Of a stretch of 63,225 nucleotides of DNA, positions 54,552 to 62,340 are shown piece by piece (position 1 is the first letter of the stretch; every line of letters starts with the position of its first letter). The DNA comes from CAYVUV01 sp964455095. Its GTDB lineage: Bacteria > Desulfobacterota > Binatia > HRBIN30 > CADEER01. The notes under the pieces were generated by a model. It had not been told where the DNA came from. It saw only the letters and a list, made by a program, of their open reading frames with translations, and did not search any database. The stretch is from NCBI GenBank assembly GCA_964455095.1, contig CAYVUV010000260.1, positions 1 through 63,225 of the forward strand, in the 5' to 3' direction. The translations under genes were made by a program, and so were the position numbers.

Positions 54552-55682
54552 ATGCACACGCCCCTCTGCGATCAGCTCGGCATCGACCTTCCCATCTTCG
54601 CCTTCAGCCATTGTCGCGACGTCGTCGCCGCGGTGAGCAAAGCGGGCGGCTTCGGCGTGCTCGGCGCCGTCGGCTTTTCGCCCGAGCAGCTCGAGGTCGA
54701 GCTCAAGTGGATCGACGAGCACATCGGCGACAAGCCCTACGGCGTCGACATCGTCATCCCCGGCAAGTACGAGGGCATGGGCGAGATCGATCCGGTCAAG
54801 CTCGAGCAAATGCTGCTCGCCTCCGTGCCGCCGCAGCACCGCGAGTATGCCGACAAGATCCTCGCCGATCACGGCGTGCCGAAGCTGCCCGAGGGCGAGC
54901 AGCCGGTCAGCCAGTTGCTCGGCTGGACGGCGGCCACCGCGACGCCGCAGGTCGAGGTGGCGCTCAAGCACCCGCGCGTGCGCCTGATCGCCAACGCGCT
55001 GGGAACGCCGCCCGCCGACGTCATCGAGCACATCCACGCCGCCGGCAAACTGGTCGCCGCGCTGTGCGGCTCGGCCAAGCACGCGCGTTCGCACAAGGAA
55101 GCCGGCATCGACATCATCATCGCCCAGGGCTACGAGGGCGGCGGCCACACCGGCGAGATCGGCAGCGTCGTGCTGTGGCCCGAGGTCATCGACGCGGTGG
55201 CGCCAACGCCGGTGCTGGCAGCCGGCGGCATCGGCACCGGCCGGCAGATCGCCGCGGCGCTGGCAATGGGTGCGCAGGGCGTGTGGACCGGCTCGCTCTG
55301 GCTCACCGTGCAGGAGGCCGACGCGCCGCCGGCACAGATGGAAGCCTACCTCGCCGCCACCAGTCGCGACACCGTGCGCTCGCGCTCGTTCACCGGCAAG
55401 CCGTGCCGCATGCTGCGCAACGACTGGACCGACGCGTGGGAGAATCCCGACGGGCCGAAGCCGCTCGGCATGCCGTTGCAGTTCATGGTCACCTCCGAAG
55501 CCGTCGCGCGCGGCCACCGCTACGCCGACAAGGCCAAGAAGGTGATGTTCAACCCGATCGGCCAGATCGTCGGCGCGCTCAACACCGTGCGACCGGTCAA
55601 GGAAGTCATGTACCAGCTGGTCGAGGAGTACCTGGAGTCTGTCGAGCGCCTGCAGCGGCTGTCGGCGGACGCCTCGGCATAG
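54552..55682 (+). CDS. Nitronate monooxygenase (2-nitropropane dioxygenase family)
   Basis: A 376-residue FMN TIM-barrel enzyme. FAFSHCRDVVAAVSKAGGFG, IDIIIAQGYEGGGHTGEIG with the conserved His, LAAGGIGTGRQIAAALAMGA and GVWTGSLW (phosphate-binding end) are family hallmarks. Members oxidise nitronates or reduce enoyl-CoA-like substrates; the physiological substrate is unclear. CAAGGAG lies 7 bases upstream. It is followed after 7 bases by the P450 gene. Confidence 0.92.
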   Translation: MHTPLCDQLGIDLPIFAFSHCRDVVAAVSKAGGFGVLGAVGFSPEQLEVELKWIDEHIGDKPYGVDIVIPGKYEGMGEIDPVKLEQMLLASVPPQHREYADKILADHGVPKLPEGEQPVSQLLGWTAATATPQVEVALKHPRVRLIANALGTPPADVIEHIHAAGKLVAALCGSAKHARSHKEAGIDIIIAQGYEGGGHTGEIGSVVLWPEVIDAVAPTPVLAAGGIGTGRQIAAALAMGAQGVWTGSLWLTVQEADAPPAQMEAYLAATSRDTVRSRSFTGKPCRMLRNDWTDAWENPDGPKPLGMPLQFMVTSEAVARGHRYADKAKKVMFNPIGQIVGALNTVRPVKEVMYQLVEEYLESVERLQRLSADASA

Positions 55683-55689
55683 CCGGCAC

Positions 55690-57054
55690 ATGTCGTCTCC
55701 GAGCGCCGGCGCGCTCTCCCCCGCGGCACGGCCACAAAGCGAGATCCCGCGCGCCGGGCTCGTCGAGACCCTGCGCGCCGTGCTCGGCGGGCAGAGCGAG
55801 CGCATCGACATGCTCTCGCGCATGCAGCGCATGCATGCCGCACACGGGCCGGTCGTGATGCAGAACGTCGGGGTGTTCAAGTTCGTCTACCTCTTCGGCC
55901 CCGACGCCAACCGCCTGGTGCTGCTCGATCGCGAGCGCATCTTCTCGGCCCGCCGCCCATGGATGCAGATCATGGGCAAGATCTTCCCCGACGGCTTGCT
56001 GCTCCGCGATGGCGACGAGCACAAGATCCACCGCCGCATCATGCACGAGGCGTTCACCCGCCCGGCCCTGCGCCTCTACGCCGAGCACATGGGCCCGATG
56101 ATCGGCGCCGGCCTCGCCGGCTGGGCGCGCGCGCCCCGGCCGTTCCTCGCCTTTCGCGCCTACAAGGCGCTGACGCTCGACATCGCGGCGTCGATCTTCG
56201 TCGGCGTCGACCTCGGCCCCGAGACCCAGCGCATGAACGGCGTCTTCGAAGACCTCGTCGCGGCGTCGATGTCGAAGGTGCGCCTGCGCATTCCGGGGCT
56301 GGAGTTCTATCGCGGCCTGAAAGGGCGCGAGTTCATGGTCGGCTACTTCCGCTCCATGATCGCCGCGCGGCGCGCCACCGCGAGCGACGACATGTTCTCG
56401 CGCCTGTGCCGCGCCGCCAGCGAAGAGGGCACGCGCTTCTCCGATCAGGAGATCATCGACCATATGATCTTTCTGATGATGGCCGCGCACGACACCACCA
56501 CCAGCACGCTGTCGTCGATGACCTACGAGCTCGCCAGGCATCCCGATTGGCAGGAGCGCGTGCGGGCGGAGAGCGTCGCGTTGGGGCCGCAGCCGCTCGG
56601 GCTCGACGACCTCGACCGCCTGCAGAGCCTCACCTGGGTGATGAAGGAGACGCTGCGCCGCTACCCGCCGCTGCCGGTCATCCCGCGCGTCGCGACGGCC
56701 GAGTTCGAGTTCGGCGGCTACCGCATCCCCAAGGACGCCATGATCGTCGTCGCGCCCATCCACACCCACCATATGCCCGAGTGGTTTGTCGACCCGACGC
56801 GCTTCGATCCCGAACGCTTCGCCCCCGGCCGGGCCGAGGACGAGCGCCACTCGCACGCCTGGATCCCCTTCGGCGGCGGCCCGCACATGTGCCTCGGCAT
56901 GCGCTTCGCGGAGGTGCAGATCAAAGGCATCATGCACCAGCTCGTGCAGCGCTATCGCTGGAACGTCCCCGCCGATTACCGGATGCCGGTTCAGCAGGCA
57001 CCGATCTCGAAGCCGATGGACGGCCTGCCGATCCAGCTGACGCCGCTCGGGTGA
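55690..57054 (+). CDS. Cytochrome P450
   Basis: A 454-residue P450. The I-helix is MMAAHDTTTSTL (oxygen-binding AHDTT), the K-helix is KETLRRYPPLP (ExxR), and the heme loop is PFGGGPHMCLGMRFAEVQ with Cys401 as iron ligand. No N-terminal membrane anchor, so it is soluble and needs ferredoxin-type electron donors not encoded nearby. It resembles CYP51/CYP120-like types acting on fatty acids, terpenes or sterols. It sits 7 bases from the nitronate monooxygenase stop. Confidence 0.93.
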   Translation: MSSPSAGALSPAARPQSEIPRAGLVETLRAVLGGQSERIDMLSRMQRMHAAHGPVVMQNVGVFKFVYLFGPDANRLVLLDRERIFSARRPWMQIMGKIFPDGLLLRDGDEHKIHRRIMHEAFTRPALRLYAEHMGPMIGAGLAGWARAPRPFLAFRAYKALTLDIAASIFVGVDLGPETQRMNGVFEDLVAASMSKVRLRIPGLEFYRGLKGREFMVGYFRSMIAARRATASDDMFSRLCRAASEEGTRFSDQEIIDHMIFLMMAAHDTTTSTLSSMTYELARHPDWQERVRAESVALGPQPLGLDDLDRLQSLTWVMKETLRRYPPLPVIPRVATAEFEFGGYRIPKDAMIVVAPIHTHHMPEWFVDPTRFDPERFAPGRAEDERHSHAWIPFGGGPHMCLGMRFAEVQIKGIMHQLVQRYRWNVPADYRMPVQQAPISKPMDGLPIQLTPLG

Positions 57055-57090
57055 AGTGACGGCATCCCCGTCGCGATCGAAGTCCGAAAG

Positions 57091-57220
57091 CCTTCCCCCC
57101 TTGCGGGGGAAGGTTTGGATGGGGGGAAATGACATTCCCGCGCCAGCGGCCCCATTGCTTCTATGTGGTTGCTGAGCATCAAATCACCCCCACCTCGATC
57201 CTCCCCCGTCGAGGGGGAGG
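57091..57220. repeat. Two GC-rich palindromic elements in one gap
   Basis: First, CCTTCCCCC / GGGGGAAGG (57091-57113, 5-base loop), followed by TTTGGATGGGGGG. Second, in reverse orientation, CCTCCCCC / GGGGGAGG (57200-57220) preceded by CACCCCCACCTCGAT. They are looser relatives of the elements at 29.3 and 62.3 kb. They lie between the P450 stop and the cNMP-domain gene. Confidence 0.65.
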
Positions 57221-57311
57221 AGGCCGGACAGGAAGGCGAGTCGGCGCCAAAGAAGGATGACTTGCAATCATTATCCCGCGGAGTAGGTTCTCCCCGTCGA
57301 GAGGGTCGCCT

Positions 57312-57758
57312 ATGAGCTCAGTCATCGAGTGCTGCGCGGGATTGCCGGAGAAGACGTACGAGGCCGGCGCCGTCGTCATCCAGGAAGGGAAGAAGACCGG
57401 CGTCCTCTACATCCTCGCCGAGGGCGCGGTGGAGATTCTGAAGGGCGATTTTCAGATCAACACCGCGAGCGAGCCCGGCGCGTTCTTCGGCGAGGTGTCG
57501 ATGCTGCTCGGCATCCCGCACATGGCGACGGTGAAGGCGCTGCAACCGTCGCGCTTCTTCGTCGTCGAGAACGCGGCGGCCTTCCTGCAGTCACACCCCG
57601 AGCTGGCGCTCAACCTCGCCCGGCTACTGGCGCGGCGGCTGCACTACGTCACCACGTACCTGGTCGACCTCAAGCAGCAGTTCGAGGATAGCAAGGATCA
57701 CCTCTCGATGGTCGACGAAGTGCTCGAGAGCCTGGTCCACCACCAAGAAGAGAAGTAA
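57312..57758 (+). CDS. Cyclic nucleotide-binding domain protein
   Basis: A 148-residue CNMP-binding (Crp-fold) protein: AGAVVIQEGKKTGVLYILAEGAVEIL, then the phosphate-binding cassette region EPGAFFGEVSMLLG, and a C-terminal helix bundle (NLARLLARRLHYVTTYLVDL). It has no HTH, so it is not a Crp-type regulator; the canonical cassette Arg (R-x-A) is not visible, as ALQPSRF follows instead. GAGAGG precedes the ATG. A class III cyclase is encoded in the neighbouring operon. Confidence 0.85.
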   Translation: MSSVIECCAGLPEKTYEAGAVVIQEGKKTGVLYILAEGAVEILKGDFQINTASEPGAFFGEVSMLLGIPHMATVKALQPSRFFVVENAAAFLQSHPELALNLARLLARRLHYVTTYLVDLKQQFEDSKDHLSMVDEVLESLVHHQEEK

Positions 57759-57773
57759 CCGCCGGCGCGCCGC

Positions 57774-58535
57774 TCACTCCGGCGCGTACTCCGGCACCGG
57801 GCGCGTCAGTGGCTGATCGAGCTTGACGATCTCGTTGCCGGCCAGCGAGAACCACATCGCCTGCTGCGCGGTGGTGTCGAAGATGACGTGCGTCGGGCTC
57901 GGCCCGATCTGGTTGCCCGAGTTGAACACCCAGGTATCGCCCAGCCGGTCGACCCACGATCCGCCCTGGCGAAACGGCGACTGGTGCACATGACCGCACA
58001 ACACGATGTGCGGTTGATACTGCTGGATCCAGCCGACCAGGTCGGTGTCGCCGAAGTACTTCTTGCCGGTCCAGCTGGTCGGCGATTGATCCGGCGGCGC
58101 GTGGTAGACCCAGATCCAGCGCGACTTGGGCCGCGCCGCGTCGCGCGCCAGCTGCGCGCCGACCTGCTCGCGCGTGCGCGGGCCGTCCCACCATGGGCAG
58201 ATGGTGAACAGCGTCCCATCAGATCCCTCGAAGGAGTCGCCATCGACCGGGACGCCAAACTGGCGCGCCTTCTGCAACCACTTGGCGGCCTTCTCGTCGA
58301 CATCATTGGTGCCGTTCAGGTCGTGATTGCCGGAGCTCACCACCAACGCGGTCTTGGAACCGATGCGCTGCAGGTACTTGAGCATGACGACGATCTGCGC
58401 CTCGGGCGCCGCCACCGACACGATGTCGAGCAGATCACCCGCGATGACGACCAGATCGAACTCCGGCGCGACGGTGTTGACCCAGTCGTACTGCTTGAGC
58501 ACGTAGTGGAGATCAGAGACCAGCAGGCACTTCAT
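57774..58535 (-). CDS. Calcineurin-like metallophosphoesterase
   Basis: A 253-residue metallophosphoesterase beginning MKCLLVSDLHYVL. VVIAGDLLDIV, VVSSGNHDLNG, WVYHAPPDQSP and LCGHVHQSPF supply all metal ligands. The length and soluble nature fit the Icc/CpdA-like or UDP-diacylglucosamine-type groups; the substrate may be a cyclic nucleotide, which would fit the cNMP-binding and cyclase neighbours, but that is inference. It converges with the CNMP gene and is divergent from the porin operon. Confidence 0.88.
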   Translation of the reverse strand: MKCLLVSDLHYVLKQYDWVNTVAPEFDLVVIAGDLLDIVSVAAPEAQIVVMLKYLQRIGSKTALVVSSGNHDLNGTNDVDEKAAKWLQKARQFGVPVDGDSFEGSDGTLFTICPWWDGPRTREQVGAQLARDAARPKSRWIWVYHAPPDQSPTSWTGKKYFGDTDLVGWIQQYQPHIVLCGHVHQSPFRQGGSWVDRLGDTWVFNSGNQIGPSPTHVIFDTTAQQAMWFSLAGNEIVKLDQPLTRPVPEYAPE

Positions 58536-58686
58536 CGTTGGCTCGTCGACGCTCGCTGGCCTCAACGCCGGCCGCAGCGTGGGGACAGTAACGCAACCGG
58601 CCGCCCGAGCCAACCCATGCACCGGTTGCAGAGCCGTGGCCTTTCCTGCTGTTAGTGGTCGGCGAGGAGACGGCGGAGTAGCGCGC

Positions 58687-59904
58687 GTGCGGATGTCGGC
58701 CTTTCTGATCGCCTGCTTGATCGCGGTGGGCGCCTGCGCAGCGCCGGCCGGCGCCGACGAGGCGTACCAACTCGAGGCGGAGCGGCCATTCTGGCTGCGG
58801 GCCATGATCGATGGGCGCGTAGCGCGTCCCGGGCGCGCGCCGAGCTGGTGGGACCGCGGCCCCGGTCGCACGCGCTACGGCGGCCACGACACGGGCAATG
58901 GCTTCGAGCACAAGACCCGCGTCACGGCCTCGCAGGTCGCCCTCGAGTTGGGCGGCGTGCTGCCGGGCGATCTCGTCCCCCGCCTGCAGGTCAATCTGGA
59001 AACTCCCAGCGACGATCAGTGGCGGCCGTTGGTGGTCGAAGCAAATCTGCGCCGCGAGTGGGGCACGTGGCAGGACGGCTGGAGCGCCCAGGCGGGCATC
59101 AACCCGCTGCCCTTCTCGCTCGAGCACACCGGGCCGGCATGGACCTCGCCGTACACGCTCACGCCCGCGGCGCTCAATGCCTGGACCTGGGAAGAGATCC
59201 GCCCGGTGGGCCTCGAAGCCGAGTGGTGGCGGGCACTCGCCGCCGACACCCGCTTCTCGCTGCTCGGCGGCTTCGCCTTCGGCACCGATCAGGTGGCGCG
59301 CGTGCTGGCCGGACGCGGCTGGGTACTGAGCGATTATGTCAGCGGTGTCAATGCCGACCTGCCGCTGGCGCGCGACGGCCAGCGCAACTCGGTGTTCAAC
59401 GAGGACGACGGCCGCCCCGCCCTCTATGTGCTCGCCACGCTCGCCGACCGGCGGCGCTTCGGCGAGCTGATCCTCGGCTACTTCGACAACCTCGGCGACC
59501 AGGGCGCCGGCGACGCGTGGGAAACGCGTTTCGGCACACTCGGCGCGGTGTTGCACCCGCTGCCGTTCGTCGATCTGTTGGTGCAGTACCTGTACGGCGA
59601 CGCGCAGACGCGCGGCAACCCGCTCGACACCGGGCTGCAGGCCTTCTACGCCCTGGTCTCGGCGCATCACCGCGGCCATCGGATCAGCTTCCGCTACGAC
59701 GACTTCCGCCTGCGCGACCGCGACAGCGACGCATACCGCACCGGCGAGAACGGCCGCGCCTTCACCGTCGCCTATCTGTTCGAGCTCGGCCTGCACCATC
59801 GCTTCGGCTTCGAGTACATGCTGCCCACCACCCACCGCGCCGCGCTCGGCCACGACGACCCGTCGGACGACGGCTGGCAGCTGAGCTATCGGTTCCGCTA
59901 CTGA
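58687..59904 (+). CDS. Outer-membrane porin-like protein
   Basis: A 405-residue exported protein: signal peptide (FLIACLIAVGACAAPAGA), then many alternating amphipathic strands with aromatic ends, such as WWRALAADTRFSLLGGFAFG, and the C-terminus ...GWQLSYRFRY, ending in aromatic residue as beta-barrel porins do. GGAG eight bases ahead of GTG 58687 favours that start; ATG 58693 is an alternative. It is first in an operon with the cupredoxin and cyclase. Confidence 0.75.
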   Translation: MRMSAFLIACLIAVGACAAPAGADEAYQLEAERPFWLRAMIDGRVARPGRAPSWWDRGPGRTRYGGHDTGNGFEHKTRVTASQVALELGGVLPGDLVPRLQVNLETPSDDQWRPLVVEANLRREWGTWQDGWSAQAGINPLPFSLEHTGPAWTSPYTLTPAALNAWTWEEIRPVGLEAEWWRALAADTRFSLLGGFAFGTDQVARVLAGRGWVLSDYVSGVNADLPLARDGQRNSVFNEDDGRPALYVLATLADRRRFGELILGYFDNLGDQGAGDAWETRFGTLGAVLHPLPFVDLLVQYLYGDAQTRGNPLDTGLQAFYALVSAHHRGHRISFRYDDFRLRDRDSDAYRTGENGRAFTVAYLFELGLHHRFGFEYMLPTTHRAALGHDDPSDDGWQLSYRFRY

Positions 59905-59906
59905 GC

Positions 59907-60569
59907 ATGGCGCGGCGCACCCCCATACCGCCGACACTGGCCGCCCTTGCGGTGCTGCTGATGTGCGGGCCAACGCCGGCGCGCGCGGCGACGGTCACCG
60001 GCCGCGTGACCACGCCGGCGGGCGAGCCGGTCGCCGGCGCCATTGTGTTCGTGCGCGAGTTGCCGCCCGGCGCCGCACCGCCGCAGAGCGCGCCGACGGC
60101 GGTGATGGATCAGATCGGCACCGAGTTCGTGCCGCGCGTGCTCGCCATCGCGGTCGGCACCGACGTGCGCTTCCCCAATCACGACGACATCCACCACCAC
60201 GTCTACTCGTTCTCGCGCGCCAAGCGCTTCGAGATCCCACTCTACAAGGGCGAGACGCCGGAACCGGTGCGCTTCGACACGGCGGGCGTCGTCAAGGTCG
60301 GCTGCAACATCCACGACTGGATGTCGGGCGTGATCGTCGTCTTGCCGACGCCCTACTTCACCACCACCGACGCCAACGGCGCCTTCGCCCTCGAAGTCCC
60401 GGCCGGCTCCCTGGCGTTGGCGAGCTGGCACGAGCTGGCCGCCACCGATGTCGACGCGACGTTGCAGCGGCTCGACGCCGGCGACGCCCCGGTGCAGGCG
60501 ACGTTCGTGCTCGAAGTCGAGCCCGCGCGCCGCCGCCTCCCCAACCGCGGGGCGCGGGTCGCTCGATGA
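59907..60569 (+). CDS. Exported cupredoxin-like (methylamine-utilization-type) protein
   Basis: A 220-residue exported protein. After the signal peptide comes an Ig-like carboxypeptidase-regulatory fold (TVTGRVTTPAGEPVAGAIVFV), then a cupredoxin with FPNHDDIHHHVYSFS and VKVGCNIHDWMSGVIV, giving His, Cys, His and Met ligands for a type 1 copper site. Such proteins are often annotated as methylamine utilization but the role is undefined. It starts 2 bases after the porin stop and overlaps the cyclase start (ATGA). Confidence 0.8.
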   Translation: MARRTPIPPTLAALAVLLMCGPTPARAATVTGRVTTPAGEPVAGAIVFVRELPPGAAPPQSAPTAVMDQIGTEFVPRVLAIAVGTDVRFPNHDDIHHHVYSFSRAKRFEIPLYKGETPEPVRFDTAGVVKVGCNIHDWMSGVIVVLPTPYFTTTDANGAFALEVPAGSLALASWHELAATDVDATLQRLDAGDAPVQATFVLEVEPARRRLPNRGARVAR

Positions 60570-62260
60570 GCTGGTGGGCGCGCCTGCGCCTGCGCGGCAA
60601 GATCTTTCTCGCCCTGGCGGCGCTCATCGTCGCGCTGCTGCTGCTGACGCTCGGCCTGGTACAGCTGTCGATCACCAGCCAGACCGAACGCACCGTCAAC
60701 GAGCAGCTCAAGGTCACCGGACAGGTGTTCCGCCGCCTGGTGGCCGAACGCGCGGCGCGGCTGCGCACCAACAGCACGCTGCTGGCGGGCGACTTCGCCC
60801 TCAAGCGCGCCATCGCGACGTACGACGAATCGACACTGACCTCGGTGGCGTTGAACTACCAGCGGCGCATCGGCGTCGATCTGCTGTGGATCACCGACGA
60901 GAAGGGCGTGCTGCTCGCCGACTCGCGCGGCCGGCGCAAAGCCGGCGAGACGCCGTTCGCCGGCGTCCTGCGCGACGCGCTCGCCGGCGGTGGCGCCACG
61001 GCCGTGATCGCCGAGCTCGACGGCGGGTTGTTCCAGATCGTCGCCGTGCCGGTGCTCGGACCGGATGTCATCGGCGGGCTGGTGCTGGCCACCAGCATCG
61101 ACGATGCGACGGCGCGCCAGCTGCGGCGTGAGACCGGTTCGGTGATCTCCTTTCTCACCGCCGAGCGGCTTTTTGCTTCTTCGCTGAGCAGCCGCTGGCG
61201 CGCACAGCTGTTCCCCGGCGATCGTATGCCCGCCGACTGGTCGTCTCACACCGGTGGCGAGCCGTTTCTCGCCGTCGCCGGCGGCGAGCGCTGGCTGTCG
61301 CTGCTGGTGCCCATCGCCGCCGACCTTCCCGCGCCGCTGTTCACCGTCGTGCAGCGCTCGTACGACGACGCCCTCGCCCCGCTGGTCGCCCTGCGCCGCC
61401 GCATCCTGGCGATCGGCGGCGTCGCGCTCGGCCTCGCCCTGCTGGTCGGGGCCGGCCTGGCCGGCGGCATCACGGCGCCAATCCAAACCCTGGTCGCCGG
61501 CATGCGGCAAGTCCTACAGGGCGACTTCGGCCATCGCCTGCGCGTCGAACGACAGGACGAGATCGGCTTTCTCTCGTCTTCGTTCAACGAGATGGTTGCC
61601 GGCCTCGAAGAGCGCGAGCAGATCAAGGAGACGTTCGGCCGCTACGTCTCCCGCCCGGTGGCCGAGGCGATCCTGAGCAAGCGCCTGCCGCTGGCCGGCG
61701 AGCGGCGCGAGGTGACGATTCTGTTTCAGGACATCCGCGGCTTCACTACCATCAGCGAGCAGTTCGATCCGGCCGCACTGGTCGGGATCTTGAACCAGTT
61801 CTTCACCGAGGTCGTGGCCGCCGTCGAGGCCGAGGGCGGCGTCATTCGCCAATTCACCGGTGACGGCGTCATGGCCCTCTTCGGCGCGCCCGAGGCGCAT
61901 CCCGACGACCCCGAGCGCGCCGTGCGCGCCGCGCTCGCCATGGTGGCGCGGCTCGGGCCGCTCAATCAGCGCTTCGCGGCGGCGGGGCTGCCGGCCCTGC
62001 GCATCGGCATCGGCATTCACACCGGCGAGGTCATCGTCGGCAAGATGGGACCCGACACGCGCCTCGAGTACAATGTCATCGGCGACCCGGTGAACACCGC
62101 CAGCCGCATCGAGGGGCTGACCAAAGAGGTCCACACCACCATCCTCGTCTCCAGCGTCACCGCCGCCCGCCTCGGCCCGGCGATTCGCCTCGGCCGCTCC
62201 CTCGTGCTGCCGATCCGCGGCAAGGAGCACCCGGTCGAGGTGGTCGAAATCCTGGTCTGA
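60566..62260 (+). CDS. Membrane class III adenylate/guanylate cyclase with sensor and HAMP domains
   Basis: A 564-residue receptor cyclase. Transmembrane helix 1 (about 14-35), a large periplasmic sensor (about 36-275; GVDLLWITDEKGVLLADSRG, CHASE/dCache-like), helix 2 (about 278-302), HAMP (ITAPIQTLVAGMRQVLQGDF) and a cyclase catalytic domain. Metal ligands are the Asp in FQDIRGFTT and FTGDGVMALFG; VIGDPVNTASRIEGL holds the transition-state Asn/Arg. ATP versus GTP choice is uncertain. Its operon mates are periplasmic and outer-membrane proteins, suggesting a signal from the envelope. Confidence 0.9.
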   Translation: MSWWARLRLRGKIFLALAALIVALLLLTLGLVQLSITSQTERTVNEQLKVTGQVFRRLVAERAARLRTNSTLLAGDFALKRAIATYDESTLTSVALNYQRRIGVDLLWITDEKGVLLADSRGRRKAGETPFAGVLRDALAGGGATAVIAELDGGLFQIVAVPVLGPDVIGGLVLATSIDDATARQLRRETGSVISFLTAERLFASSLSSRWRAQLFPGDRMPADWSSHTGGEPFLAVAGGERWLSLLVPIAADLPAPLFTVVQRSYDDALAPLVALRRRILAIGGVALGLALLVGAGLAGGITAPIQTLVAGMRQVLQGDFGHRLRVERQDEIGFLSSSFNEMVAGLEEREQIKETFGRYVSRPVAEAILSKRLPLAGERREVTILFQDIRGFTTISEQFDPAALVGILNQFFTEVVAAVEAEGGVIRQFTGDGVMALFGAPEAHPDDPERAVRAALAMVARLGPLNQRFAAAGLPALRIGIGIHTGEVIVGKMGPDTRLEYNVIGDPVNTASRIEGLTKEVHTTILVSSVTAARLGPAIRLGRSLVLPIRGKEHPVEVVEILV

Positions 62261-62291
62261 ACCGCTTCTGCTCCCCCGCCTCACCTCTGCT

Positions 62292-62327
62292 CCCCCCTCC
62301 TTACCAAGGAGGGGGTCGGGGGGAGGT
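62292..62327. repeat. GC-rich palindromic element, third strong copy
   Basis: CCCCCTCCTT/AAGGAGGGGG (stem 62293-62302 and 62306-62315, 3-base loop) followed by TCGGGGGGAGGT. It differs from the 29251 copy at only a few positions. It lies between the convergent cyclase and UbiA genes, again at two 3' ends. Confidence 0.8.
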
Positions 62328-62340
62328 TAATCAAGCGAGC

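Noticed and set aside
59907..60569. Evidence for methylamine use in this organism
   Set aside because: The family name is historical. No methylamine dehydrogenase or other mau gene is present in the window.
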